From NCBI RefSeq assembly GCF_013373865.1, contig NC_050475.1, positions 613,501-677,500 of the forward strand: DNA of 64,000 nt, written 5' to 3'. Position 1 is the stretch's first letter; every line of letters begins with the position of its first letter. The notes beneath the pieces are model-generated. The model had not been told where the DNA came from. It did no database searches and worked only from the letters and a program-made list of their open reading frames with translations. Position numbers and translations under genes: made by a program. Below, in pieces: positions 37,501-51,634 of this stretch. This stretch comes from Monomorium pharaonis (lineage: Eukaryota; Arthropoda; Insecta; Hymenoptera; Formicidae).

Positions 37501-39386
37501 ATTTTAAAAACGGATGCAAGATATAATCATAATACGAATAGCTTTTTTGTTGATATTTTTTTTGTACGGAAGTCGAGCGAGAGGCGACGTGTCATGCAGT
37601 AAAACACGTAGTGGCAAAATGATATCAAACTTGTGAGTTTACTTGCGAGTATGATTGGTTCGCACGAGGTGAAAGTCTCCTGCGAGGTACGTTGAACATT
37701 GGAAGCGTTTACGGCTCATGGTGCAAGTTTACAAACGCCTGTATCGAGTTATTACGATGTTACGACGACCGCGCCGTCGCGACGCAATATGTATGTAAAA
37801 TTTGTGCGATCCCATTTAACTTCCTTGTCGGACAAACCTTGGTATAATACGATTTCGCGAAAGTGTAAACTTAGTAATGTATTTTGTACGCGACACGCAA
37901 TTATACAAATACATTGTACGTAGTGCGTTCAAATGCATATAATTTTCTGTCTGCAGCTGCAGTATATTTAAAATTTTTTATAATGTAAAATTTTATAATG
38001 TAAAATTTACACTTATTTAAAATAATTTTAAATATATAACAGCGCGTGTAATCTACACGCGTATTAAAAAACTCTTTAATAAATCTGTAATAATATGTAA
38101 TTTACAGTTATTTAAAAAATTTTAATAGCTTGGAAAAAATGTGTTTGAAAAGCGAGTATAAACTAGAAGTATAATACTTTGTCGTATCACAAATCGTTAT
38201 TTCTTCAGTGTACGTTTATCGATTGTTTTATATAATTTCAGCGCAAGAATAAAAAATACTAATTATAAAAAGTATCGGCGCCATGCGATAAAGATAAAAA
38301 TACTCGTAGGATTCTTTATCTGCCTTTCTTAACATAACTCCCGAAAACTGATAACTATGTATACTCACGTTCCTTTGACCTCTATATTTATCACCGCAAC
38401 TTCGACGAAAGTTCCGATAAAAGAACTTAAATTGGTCTTCCAACCAATTGTAGTGTAGTTGGATATTACAAAGTTCCCTGGATTGTAATACTTCCTGCTT
38501 TGATCAAATGACGTGTTTTTTCTTTTATCTAAGAAAATTATTTTGTAAAAGACACGAAAACTACAAAACGAAATCTTGTGCATGATGATTCATTCACGTT
38601 TCTTTTTGTTGCGAAAATCATGATAGAATCAACTCACATAAGAATCGCTGACCGAACATTTTTATGCACGCGTGGCCTAGAATTATTATTTACATAGTTA
38701 CATGATCGCTATAAAATAATCGGTAAGCCATATTTTTTATACAAATTATTTTGACAAATTTTTAAATTATATAAATTCTTTCTCTGTATTTTCGTATGAA
38801 TATCAAACCCATATACTTATTATAATTTACTTATAGGTGTATATGTATTTCAATTTGTTATTCCAAATATTTTAAATTATTTCATTAGAAATCCTAAAAT
38901 TACACTAGGGAATATATGTTTCAGAAATTGCATACATCATTATTATTCATTTAATAAATAAAATACTCAGGTGGGATGTTAATTTTCGGAACACACTTCG
39001 ACTGTCAACGTCGTAACGGTTGCTGTCTATCGAGTTTCACAAGAGATACGCCGTGTTCGAAAAAAAAATCTTTCAGCGGCATTCCTTCGGATTTCGTAAA
39101 ATGTGCCAAGCGCGGTCGTATTGATATTCGAGACGTAGCCGAAGAATTCATCACATTTGCTAACAACGGAGAATCGGAATTAATTTCACGGAGCTTAAAA
39201 GAGGGCTTCCTCTCTTACCTTGCGATTTACGCGAGCCGCGAATCGCAGAGGTCGGCTCAAAGTTGAAAGTCACGCTAATCTGCACGCCAACTACCATAAT
39301 TTGATAATTGAGAGCAAATTGAGAATAAGAAGCCCGTTTGGCTTAAACACTACGGTCTTCTCTGATGCGAAAATTTGCCGTTACAC

Positions 39387-39446
<60 letters not shown>

Positions 39447-42400
39447 TATGGTTGTCCCGCGCCCACTCAAACTGGCCCCTGGTCGACCTCGTTGTGGTAC
39501 AACGGGAATATCGAAAACACGCGAAAGCTCATAACACTTGTCGTTCGTCAAAAGTACACCTCACCTGTTATCCCGTTAAAAAAATTTGCACACATGGTAC
39601 TCGTGTACATGAATTTTTTAAAGTCATCAGCGTGCTTCTCATTCTCTCGATTTTACGTCGGAGATAATGTGCCGATACACATAAATGTGGTTTTTTTCAA
39701 TCATTTAGATTTTCTTAAATTATAATAACAATTGGCATATGGGAATTAATTCAGAAAAGATACAAATATTATACTAAAAACATGCTTTTAAATTCATAGA
39801 ATAAGTATATTTTTTTTAGATTGTTTTATTAATTGTTACTTTTATTATATAATATATATTCTTTTGAGTAATTTTTACTTTATTTTTATAAAAATTTATG
39901 TCTATAAGCAGACTTGTCACGAACGAGCACTGTTATGGCTTAATAATTTAATAGATAATTAAAAGTATTATTTTATTTTATAAGAGTGTAATGCATTTTG
40001 CTGCATCTCTTAAGGCAGACTTCGAAAAACTGTGTCTAACAAGCGACGCACTGGCGGGGACTGATTATCGCGTGCATTATAATACTTGCCGAGTCCGGCA
40101 ACAACGTGCTATCGTGTAATTCGCGAGAATTGGAAAATGTACCATCATCAGAACTACCCACGAGGAGTCGTGCGACGTCGCGAGTGTGAACGGAGTCAAG
40201 AAATGAGAGACGAGAACGCATAAAAAGATAGATCAATGAACCGCTACGTACATAGTAGTGCGATAGTGCGACCAGTCATTTAAAATAAGCCGTAAAGATA
40301 ACAAGGCCACGATGCTGAAAATACAACGCGTTTGTCGCAAAATAATGAAATGAACATCCGTAGGACCCGGAAGACTCGGACATTACGAGAAAATCACGGA
40401 GCAATCACAATATTTTAAATAATTAAAAACTAAAACCTTAATAATCAATAATTTTCAGTCAATTTACTTACAACAAAAGCAATACGTATTGCACAAAAGT
40501 TAACGCGCGTCTCACTTCTTGTTAATACATTCATCATCAAAATAATTGCTACAATAATTATAAATTAAACCTAGTGGACATTTTCTATGGAGAAAGTTAC
40601 AAATCATCGAAGGATTGTAACTAACGCAATAAAGGCCAAAGATATCGGCCATCAATTCTATCATTAGTTAATACTCCATAGTGTCGTGTTTCCAATCCTA
40701 AAAAAGGGATAATTATTTGTGTACGCAGAAAACGCAAACGCGTCCATTGTGGCTCACTTCCATTCCGGAATTAACGTTGTGTCAGGCGACACAATGGGAC
40801 AGCACAGTATGTTCTAACGTATAGAAGGAAGAGGGTCAGGAAGACGATTAAGAGGCGCCAGGTCACGGCACGTGAAGGCGATGTCACGCGCGTCTTTCTC
40901 GTTCGTGCGTCTCTTCATTACGATGCAGCGCGCGCTGCCTTTGCCTTCCCGCGTCGGTCCTGCGGCGACACAGTTTCGCGGTCGCGGTACTCTCCGTCGG
41001 GGGCATACCAAGCCGTCACGTGCACCGGTGAACGTATCCGTCCGAGAAGACAGCGCGCCCGATGGAGGGCAACGGGGTGTTCCGATAACACCTATACCGC
41101 ACACGCGAATCGATTTTCCATGCGACGAGAGGCGTGACGCCGATTACGCGAGCAACGGGAATAGAAGGAATGGTGTTAGAAGGAACAACTTTGCGCCACG
41201 AGATTGTCTTCTTGCTCTATCCGGGAAGCTCAAAGATTACACTCGAAATTGATGAAATTATATAAGTGATAATCGCGAGATATAATCTCGTTAATTGGAA
41301 GTCTTTAAAAGTGTCGAAGACAGATTCTTTATCGAACACGGTATTTGGTTCATTTTCTTTTTTTTTTACGTGAAATAATCAAGAAAAAACTTATATAAGT
41401 TGCTCCGTAACTTATATAAGTTAATATTTGGAGAGTCAAGCACATTTCTCACTTCGTGCGATTACACAGCATGTGCATGCAGAATCAAAGTTTATCGCGG
41501 GATCGCTAAAAGTACGCTCATTCTCACGTTCAATTTTATCGTCAGCTGATGTTACCTGCAAAAATGCATATGCCGGCCTGTCTAAGAAAATAATTATAGC
41601 TCATATCATAATAACTTCGACATTGTACTCTCGGCGATTATCACTTTTATCTCTATGAGGTTAAAATCGAAATCTGTTGTTTTCTTAGACATTCGTAAGT
41701 TCTGTATAAGAGAATGTGCAAAGTGGAATTGTCCAAATGTTGTCAGACGGTTCGATGTGCACCATTAGGCAAACATCCATTTATAATGTAATATTAATGC
41801 AAGATATTGAGCAACGTACTCTTTTCTTATTAACATCGGGCTAAATTACACGTGTTAAATCTTAGGTCATTAAACTCGTAGGTTAACAATATTCTGCAAC
41901 GTGGATATTGCTATCAACTCAATTGCAATACAGATACGATCTTATATGTAGGTATACGTTAATTTCGCATATAGTCGCCTCGTCGATCAATCCATCGCGA
42001 TCCGACGATGGGGCTTGATTGCTTGGTTACTGGCGCGACAAATATGGAATACGGACCGCAATTTCTCGCCGAACCCCGGGGGTAAATACCGCGAAATCAG
42101 AGGATAATCGCATCTATCTTTTTTCCACATTCTCCCATTACGTCATTGATACGCAATTTTGATGCGTAGTTATTTAGAAGCACGAGCATACTGCAACCTT
42201 TTCTTTTCGTCCTGATTCAAATGTCAAACGAAGCAATAACGTTCCAATTTTCCTCCGTTTCTCTCTATGAAAGAACATAATTCCATAATATCTCAAAACA
42301 AATATGACACGCGCGTATGAATATCACATTTTCTTCTTCCTTACTTACCGCGTAAATATATGTTGTATTAAGTCTTGGATTAAATTCATAAATTCGTTCG

Positions 42401-45400
42401 TGCTGTCAGGGTCAAGGCCGCGCCTCAGATGCGGACGGTACTCGCGGCATTGACTCCGATATTATGCAATGTAGGATGCTTCGGCATGTGTCGTTGCGTC
42501 TCGATAAGGTCAATACACTCGCCGTTGCATTACACGCGCTATGAGTTCCATTGTGCGCCCTCCATCATCCTGAGTACTTTACATTCGATATGTTTACGCG
42601 AGTCCGCGAAATAAAAACACGTACGACGAGAATCAATAACTGCTTATACCGTCAATCGATCATTTCTCGCAGTAAATACAGTCAGCGGCTACATTTTCCG
42701 ATCGCTCAACAGTCTTCTCTTCAGATAAAGTTGATTTTTTTTTACTTTTAATTTAAACATCAATATTATGACTTGGGGAAGAGTCGATTAAAATTGCGAA
42801 CGTATAATAAATTAATATAAACAATCACGTCACAAGAAAGATATGTTTCTCATCACACTATTGTCCAATGATAAATTATAAATTCTGATGGTCAAGACAA
42901 GTTGATTTTAATTTATACTTGTTGTTACGTCATCGGCGAAACTTGTACACTGTGCCGCCATAGTGATGTGAAAGAAAAGAGGAGGATCCATAGTTAACAT
43001 TATCGCACCCGTAACTTTAAAAGAACAAAAACTGCGATATAAATAGTATCATCGTTACGGAAATTGTCTTATCTCAATGTCGCAATTAAAATCTTGAAAA
43101 ATATTGACGACACGACCCGACAGAGCCGTGGATTGCAACATTTTCGTGTACACACGATTTCAGCCTAATATTTGTATTTGTCAAATCTCATCGGAGTTCT
43201 CGGACAAGGTCTCGCTGGCCGATTATGCGAGAAACTTAATGCGCCGCGATCTCGCGAGATAATCGTAAAAATAAAACGCACAGAAATGGCGCGCGCGGCT
43301 TGGGACGAAGATAAAAATCCGACTGCGGTTTTGCCTTTCGCTCGCCGCGCGAATTGTCCGCCGTGAAAGACGGCAATTCTCTCACCGAATAGGAAAAGCA
43401 ATCCATAAATTCTGACGTGCGCGACGTGCTTTAGATTCAGGCGGCATTTTATTGCACGTTCGGCGGCGTTGCACGTACGCGCGCGTAATATAAAAGTGCG
43501 GAGAATCGATTTCGCGCGCGTGATCAAATCAAAATTAGAATTATACGACATTTTTTAGCACCCGCAACAATATCCTGAAACGCGTGAAACAAGTTCTATT
43601 ATCAAACGACAAGAAATAACTGTTCTCTTCGTAGTGTCCTTATTTACATTACGTAAATGATGCACAGTTTCTATATTCCATACGTGAATACCGGTATATT
43701 TCTTTATGATATGCATAGAGTTGATACAGTGTAGGACGCAATATTCGATAGAATAGTGCATTATTTATACATAGAATATATGTAGATGACCAGCATTGTT
43801 TCACGCGCGATTAAACTCGGAAACACGTCGCGGAATTAGCATAATTATTATGAGGATTACAGCGAAAGGATTTTGCAGCTTGTATTATTAAAGCACATTA
43901 TTTAAAGCAAGTCGCAACAATATATCTTGTGCGCGACTGCAGACACGTGTAATAACGCTCAAATAATTTGCATAATTTTAAGTTAAAAGTCCGCTAAAGT
44001 TCACTTTATAGAATATGCAGAGAGATAAGCGAATTCCCACTTTAATCCTACACATAACATTAATGCGAAAAAAGTCATGATTTTTACAGGTCAGTATAAA
44101 CAATTTTCCCTAGAGAAAAATGTGAGAGTATCCTGCTGTTGATATTTTTTAAATAACTTTAAATGTATGGGATATTTTATAACATGTAAGCATAAATTCA
44201 GAAATAAATGCAGGAAAAATATAACGCAACATAAAAATTACACTAGGTCAATTTTCGTTCAATCTTTGTGAGTCACATATGTTTAGGGTAATATAATTTT
44301 GATTGTGTCGTTTCTTTCACTTTACGATTTTCGTGCAGAAACCCGACGTGGTGGAAGAGGCGGTCCGGTTTGGAACGCGGGTTAACGGTGATAGCGGTTT
44401 CTGGATTCCTCCTGTGCATCGCTTTGGCGGTCGCCCTCGGAATTTTGGCGGCTAACACGACATGCAGCACCAGGACCGGTAAGAACACTTACTTTTATAG
44501 CGATCTACAGTGCAACGCGAATCGTTCACCACGCATGTTGCAAATGCAGTATTGTTCGTGAAGCACGGAAGCGAGACCAGCACTTTCCGCTTTTTCGAGA
44601 TTTATGTTGAAATCGAAAAAAAGACCTCACACATGTGTAGCTTTACATGTGAACGAATTGCTTAGATCTTCTCTTTATCTCAAACATTGAGTCATCAGAA
44701 ATACTGACTGTTTAATTTTGTTTATCTGGAAATGATGCATAGTAAGACATATAAAATGATTCGTCACAGGGAGAAACAAAAATGAGATATGCATTTCTCT
44801 TGAATGTGAAAGTGTAAGAAAAAAAACTTGGGACTTTAACAGAACGAAATTTATAATTCACATTTAATTTGATTTTGGAATGTATCTAACGTACAAACAT
44901 TTAATACAAATTAAATTTAATGTATTGTTTTGACTTTTTAAATAATTTTTATTTTGCAAAATAAAACCGCAATCCCAAACACGATCGAAGAAGATCTAAG
45001 CATAAGAATTTTGCATTTATGTTTTTCACTTGTGAAAGTTTATCACCGTTGATATTTATGCACATGCAGAATCGAACTTGTCTTATGAATAATTAAACCC
45101 TGTTCGGCTTTTGCTCTCAAAATGAGTCTGATTTTCTCAAGGTAAAACATACCAATAATCTGTTTTTTTTTTTTAAATGGAACTTTTGCAATAGAGTTTC
45201 GAAGAGAAAATCTTATTTTCCTTTTCCAATCCGTAAATTCAATCCTACACATGCAACAGCAAAGTATCATGCACCAACATCCCAAGACCTGTGTTAGTCT
45301 TGCGTTGCGACAAAGACATTACTTAACATCATCCAATTGCATTAATGCCTGAAGCAAAATTGCTAGTGACGAGCAAATCATAATTTCTTGCAGCATAGTT

Positions 45401-48400
45401 GCAGTAGATTTCTGTATTCTTATACAGTACGCAACTTGACGGCAAAAAATTTGGAGATTTAATTCCTTAACCACTTTCAAATTCTGATATAATAAATATA
45501 AAAACTCTCCATTATTGAAAGTTACGTAAAAAGTGAAATTTTTAGTGTCTATTATAAGAATTTACGAGCAATAATTTCTACATTAAAACAAAACTTGCAT
45601 TCTCTATTACGTGTCTTATTGTCGATAAAAAAAGAATTGTTCATTTACAAATTAGAAAGATTATGTGGAATATATAGTAAAAAGTTGCTAATAAAAAGTG
45701 TATTTTGATGCCAAGATGTTGGCAATGAACGTTTTAATGATATTTAAATTACATGCTTTTAATTGCTGTTACAAGTATCGTAAGATTGTTTTATCGATAC
45801 TCTCACGATTCCACGCATCGCGTTTCTTTGATCCCTCCGAGAGGAGGATCCGTGGTTTTTAATGCAGCAAGCGATGAGAATACGTTTACGATCGATGCCG
45901 TTCGGTAACGGTATGTACCCGCGTCGTAAAAAATTTTAACTGTGCGAAAGTAAGACGTGTAATTGCAGCGCGGTCATCGTAAATTTTATTTCTACATCGG
46001 CGCTTCGTATCAAAGTGTCCCTACCTACCCATTAAACGAGAGGAAGAGAGATAGATTGCGAAAATGCTTCCGCACTGCTTGGATTACAAAAGCCCTCCAT
46101 CATTTTGTTACTAACTTATATATTTCGTGTCTTAAACAAATTCGCGAGGAAATTTTAGCAGAAGTAATGACACAATTCGTGACGTGGAGTTTGAAGTGAC
46201 GTCAACGAGACGGTGATTCTGACGCATTTTGATATTTCTAGTATGAGCAAATTGTTTTGAGAATTGCTCACCTACCACGCGTGTTTACATTAGCAGTAAC
46301 AAGCCGTTAAATGCGTAATCGCGCTAGTTTACAACGCGCGCACCCCCTAATGATCTAATATTTTGATTGAGCGTCGATTTGGCGTCGAGTTCGCGATAGC
46401 ATCATTACTGACGCATTCGAGATATTTTTGGAGAGTATTTAAATAATAAAAAAATCGGCGGGAGATAAGCTTAGTCAGCGCTCGGTGGTTTAAATGTTAC
46501 CTTTTTCCCATGTAAACACGTGTAATAATTACATACGCGATCCAACGAGGAATAATAATAGATGAAACACAGCACGCAACGTTTACGCAATTATGATTGG
46601 ATCGAAAGATAGAGAAAGAGAATTTCAAGAGAATTTCAATTAAGAAATCTTATTCCAATCTATACTTGAAATCAATGAAAAAATAATCTTTTGTAAATTT
46701 ACATGTGTGTTTATGGTAGTTTCTCATAATAGCGACATTTTAAAGAGAAAAGCATAGAATAAAATAATTGTTAATATGCGATCTTGCATTTGATATTGAA
46801 AATTGATTTAGAATTGATTTCCATATGTCATATTGTTATATAAATGTGCGTAATATTATAGATAAATAATTAATTAAATTTGACAAAGAAATTTTTTTTT
46901 TTAATACTTTGATTTCTAAAAAAAGAGAGTTTTATGTTTTTTAACAAAAGAAACTGATAAAGACATAAAAATATATTTAAAAACATTACAATTCCACACA
47001 TGCATGCTAGCAACTTGATAGAAAAACGATATCGGACTTCATTATGTGTGCAATTTAAGTTTTATCGCAGCTTGTGTGTCTTGATGCTTCGCATTCATTA
47101 ATTTGTTGCTATTGTGCATTTTTTTCGCACCTGCAATCACACCTGCATCCGCACGAGAACAGATACTGTTAACGTAGAGATGCTACCGTCCACAGCCGAG
47201 GCGTTAAGCGGTTCGGAAACGTCGAAGAACATGATACCAAAGGAAACGAAATGCGACAATGTATGTTTGACACCTCAATGCGTTCACACAGGTTAGTAAA
47301 ATATTTGTTTAAACTTATTCTAACTAAATATAATTTTTTTACAAGAACATCATATTATATAAGCAATAGATATTGACATACTTTTAAGAAATTACTACGA
47401 GATATCTACTTTATTTATATTAATTTTGCAATATTGAGAATTAAAATTGAAAACTTAATTTCAATTAAATCAATTTTTTATCTTACTAGAAAATATATCT
47501 AATATCACTATCTTTTTTTGCTTGATTCTATATTTTTTATAATACTCGTTCATATATGCTTAATAATCTGAAATTTTGCCAATAAATAAAAAGCGAGACC
47601 AAAATATAATTCCGATACTTCACGTTTTACGCACGATAAATTAATTTTATAAATCATCGAAGATGAACTAAGAAATCGTTTTTTTATCGTCTAGATTATT
47701 AAATTATACTAATATGCTCAATATTCACAGCCTCTCAAATAATAAAAAACATGAATCCTGATGTGGAACCCTGTGATGACTTTTACAAATTCGCCTGCGG
47801 CGGCTTTCTCGAGTCTACGATTATTCCTGATGACAAAACTAGCGTGACTGCGTTCTCTACTATCGTTGATGATCTCGAGGAACAACTGCGACTCATTATC
47901 GAACAGGAGAGTCCTCCGAACGAGCCAAGACCATTTAAACTTGCCAAAGACTTCTACAAAGCCTGCATGAACAAAAGTAAGCAACCGCGATATGAAATTT
48001 CGTCGAAATCATGAAGTTCGAGATATGCAACAGACTTGTTTAATGAATTCAATAAAATTATGAAAAAATTAACGAAATTGTAAATTCTATTGATAATTTA
48101 ATGAAATTATATAAATCTTCTGATACTATAATTTTTTTTCTTGAAGAAAGTATAATCTATAATTGAGATACTTTAACGTATAATAAATTTATTGTATTTG
48201 TTGAAAAAAAATTATTTTTTATTTTATTTTTAAGTCTGTTGTTTCTTTCAGCCGCTATCGAGGAGAAAGGTTTGACACCATTACTGAACAATTTAAAAAA
48301 ACTCGGTGGCTGGCCCGTTCTGGAAGGCGAGAGATGGAGCGAGGGCGACTTCAATTGGAAAGATTCCGTCTACAAATTCCGCAGATTAGGCTATTCCGTT

Positions 48401-51400
48401 GATTACTTCATAGATTTTGGCGTTAGCGTCGACCTGAAGAACAACTCAAGACGTTTGATCGACGTAAGCACATAACAGTTTACCTTAAACACCGAGGCAA
48501 ACGCGGAACTAATTTATAAGTATAAAATTATATGTAAAGTAAAGTGAAAAAAAATTATGGATTCTCTTTTTTCTAAGCCAAATACAGCATTTGTCTTCAA
48601 TAAAAATCAAATAAATACAGCATTTGTGCCCAATAAAAATCAAACAAATACAGCATTTGTCCCCAAATAAAAATCAAACAAATTTTTTATAGCTCGATCA
48701 AGCAGCGCTCGGCCTCTCGCGTGAATATCTATCGAAAGGCTTCAATGAGAAAATCGTCCAGGCATATTACAAATACATGGTGGACATCGCTATAATTCTC
48801 GGAGCCAACCCGGACCGAGCTCGCAAGGAACTGAAGGAATCACTCGAATTTGAAATCAAGCTCGCCAATGTAAGCCTCTTAGCCGTCGATACAAAATAAC
48901 TTTAAATATAACATTGATGCAAAAAATATTTTTTCCAAACTATCAGTCAATTGAAATCAACGTTGTTAATTAATTAAACGATTAAATATGCACACAGATT
49001 TCCCTGCCCAACGAGAAACGACGTAACGTGACTCTCCTCTACAATCCTATGACTGTGAATAAACTGTCCGCCGCCTATCCCAGCATACCGTGGTGGGAAT
49101 ACTTTAACACCATCCTGGCGCCACAGGCACAGCTAAGTCAAGATGAAATAGTCATCGTAAATGTGCCCAGCTATCTAAAGGACTTCGAACGGCTGATTAG
49201 CTTGACGCCGAAGAGAGTGCAGGCGAACTATGCGTTCTGGAGAGCCGCTGCTGCGTCGGTCAGCTATCTGACGGACGATATCCGGAAGAGGCAGCTAAAG
49301 TACACAGTGGAGTTAAACGGCAAAACGGAGAGAGAGCCGAGATGGAAAGAATGCGTGGATATCGTTTCCAGCAGCATGGGCATTAGTGTCGGCTCGATGT
49401 ACGTAAGGAAATATTTTAAGGGGGACGCGAAAAACACCGCGCTCGAAATGGTTGACGATATCAGGCAGGAATTCACAAAGATCCTAAAAAAGGTAAGAGA
49501 ATACTTAAATTTGAAAATATGAAGAAAATAAAAATCTTACGATCTTTCGACATTTTTTTTTACGACTTCTTATGCAAGAATTTTAAGTCTCCTTTAGTCT
49601 TTTTTTTTTTAGTATTTCTCCTTTTATATGGAAATAAATTAAAATTTAAAAGACGACATGAATAAAATATAAATCTTGTCGTATGTATCTTTATCAATAG
49701 ATTAGAGCTTTGAAAATAGGATTTTATTTATTTAAACCTTGGCATATGTTACAGATATTGGTTAATAAATTTAGTTGGTAAATTTTTGATAAAATTGACA
49801 CGCATTTCTAGGTTGAGTGGATGGATGAGAAAACCAGAAGAAACGCTTTAGAAAAAGCAGCCGACATGACTTCACACATTGCCTATCCAAGTGAACTACT
49901 GGATGACAGAAAACTTGAGAAATTTTACGAGGGACTTGAATTAAGTGCCGACGATTATATAGGAAATATTTTTAATTTATCGATGTTTGGAACGAATTTC
50001 TCATTTGGTAGATTGAGACAACCAGTGAATAAAACCGAATGGATAAGTCATGGAAGACCGGCTGTCGTTAATGCATTTTACTCGTCGATCGAGAATAGTA
50101 TTCGTAAGTATTTAAATATAAGAAATATAAACACATGTTAAAAAAGAAATATCACACATTATTCCCTTTACGAATTGAGTAATTAGTGATTATTACTTTA
50201 ATAACAAAATCCACAAAATTATATTAGTTTAGCTCCTCGATTCTTTATAATGTTTGTCGCTATGTTCCGAATTTTATTTTTTTCTTTTCGTAGAATTCCC
50301 TGCGGGTATTTTACAAGGCATATTCTTCAACAATGATCGACCGCATTACATGAACTATGGCGGTATCGGCTTTGTTATTGGTCATGAGATTACCCACGGC
50401 TTTGACGATCAAGGTAGACAATTTAATAAGGAAGGTAATCTCGTAGACTGGTGGGAGTCAGAGACGAAGAAGCGTTATCTCAAGAGGGCCGAATGTATAA
50501 TTCATCAATATGGAAATTATACCGTGAAAGAAGTTGGATTAAATGTAAGATAAATTTTACATATATTTCCTATATTTATGTAAATACTTATTTAGTTTTT
50601 GCGTGTAAAATATTTTTTTTTTTTTTTATAATGTGGAAGAATTTAATTATTATATAAAGAGATATCGGTAAAACATAAAGAGAACTTTAATCATGCTGTA
50701 CGAGCTGTTTCATAACTCGTACTTCTTGGCTTTTTCTTTTAAATAGAATATTTTTAATGATAATATTAACTTAATGCGGTCGTAATTATCTCTCTAATAT
50801 CTTTATTAACCTATTCATTGTTGAAATTATCAAATAAAAGTATGTTATCTTTATAAGAATAATTACTATTCGAGTTAATGTTTATTCATTACTTTGCCGT
50901 ACTATAAACATGTTACAATAGAATATTCATGCGCGATAAAAGTAATGACAATGATAACAGAAGTTTCATAATATACTCGTGCAAAATTACTTAGTCAGCT
51001 GACTTACATACTTAGTAAGTGAAATATGCAAGCTAAAAATATATAGCATCTTTAAAATGTTTTGTATTTTCTTGTTGTAATTATATGCACAACATAAACA
51101 TATATTTTATTATAGGAACTGAAACACACGAAACCATTTAATTATTAGCAAAATTATAAAAATGTAATAAAAATTCCTATTAGAAAAAATTATTGTTTTA
51201 TAATATCTCTTGTAAAAAAAACAATATTGAATCCTTTTATAATTATATAGAAAAATTTTCCAAATTTGTTTGCAATATATTTTATGTTGTTACAGTTGAA
51301 CGGAATTAACACCCAGGGTGAGAATATCGCAGACAACGGCGGCATAAAAGAAGCTTATTACGCGTACAAGGAATGGGTGAAACGAAACAAGCCAGAATCG

Positions 51401-51634
51401 CGATTGCCGGGTCTGCCATACAGCCCGGAACAGATGTTTTGGATAAGCGCGGCCAATTCCTGGTGCAGCAAGTATCGACCGGAGGCACTGAAGCTACGGA
51501 TTACGACGGGCTTCCACAGCCCGGGCGAATTCCGCGTACGTGGCCCATTATCGAATATGGAGGAGTTCTCGCATGACTTCAATTGCCCGCGCGGCTCCAG
51601 GATGAACCCCGAGAAGAAATGTACCGTGTGGTAG
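34568..51634 (+). CDS. Neprilysin-like M13 zinc endopeptidase (insect neprilysin-2-like)
   Basis: Type II membrane ectoenzyme that cleaves small extracellular peptides. Exons: 34568-34599, 44339-44478, 47163-47291, 47731-47976, 48252-48463, 48693-48869, 48998-49492, 49812-50103, 50294-50544, 51296-51634; 770 residues, all joins GT-AG and in phase. A short tail (MTNSMKQTVIKNPTWWKRR) precedes one membrane span (about 26-48) and a lumenal/extracellular peptidase. Seen: CDDFYKFACGGF, NAFYS (about 564), zinc site HEITH with H605, E606, H609, then GENIADNGG with third ligand E667 and D671, and the terminal CTVW expected of M13 enzymes. All catalytic residues are present. Exon 3 (129 bases) is symmetric and could be skipped. 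The neprilysin-2 label is by general likeness; family identity is secure. Confidence 0.93.
34600..44338 (+). other. Second long intron of the neprilysin gene
   Basis: It runs from the exon 1b donor to the transmembrane exon. No confident gene is seen. CpG-rich patches occur at about 40860-41160 and 43180-43540 but only yield low-complexity frames. A possible minus-strand exon near 38369-38500, a small AACTTATATAAGTT duplication at 41388-41421, and the GTC triplet tract at 39386-39446 are the notable items. Confidence 0.5.
39386..39446. repeat. (GTC)n trinucleotide repeat
   Basis: About 20 GTC triplets with two GCC interruptions. All three forward frames are open through it (poly-Ser, poly-Val, poly-Arg), so nearby open frames are artefacts of the repeat. 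Confidence 0.95.
44479..47162 (+). other. Third intron of the neprilysin gene
   Basis: AT-rich; small open frames at 45043-45285 (minus) and 45963-46199 (plus) have no recognisable motif. Nothing else seen. Confidence 0.5.
48580..48681 (+). repeat. Intronic minisatellite, 33-34 bp unit, three copies
   Basis: The unit AAATACAGCATTTGT..CCAA followed by TAAAAATCAAA occurs three times head to tail between neprilysin exons 5 and 6. The last copy ends 11 bases before the exon 6 acceptor at 48693, so the array occupies the branch-point region. Confidence 0.85.

Noticed and set aside
39220..39725. Three overlapping open frames through the GTC tract
   Set aside because: Triplet repeats keep all frames open; there is no conserved flank or splice context.
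40872..41252. 126-codon plus frame in a CpG-rich intronic patch
   Set aside because: Arg/Pro-rich, with no motif; an overlapping minus frame is equally open. Explained by base composition.
43165..43551. 128-codon minus frame in a CpG-rich patch
   Set aside because: No motif, no clean splice context and an overlapping plus frame; composition-driven.
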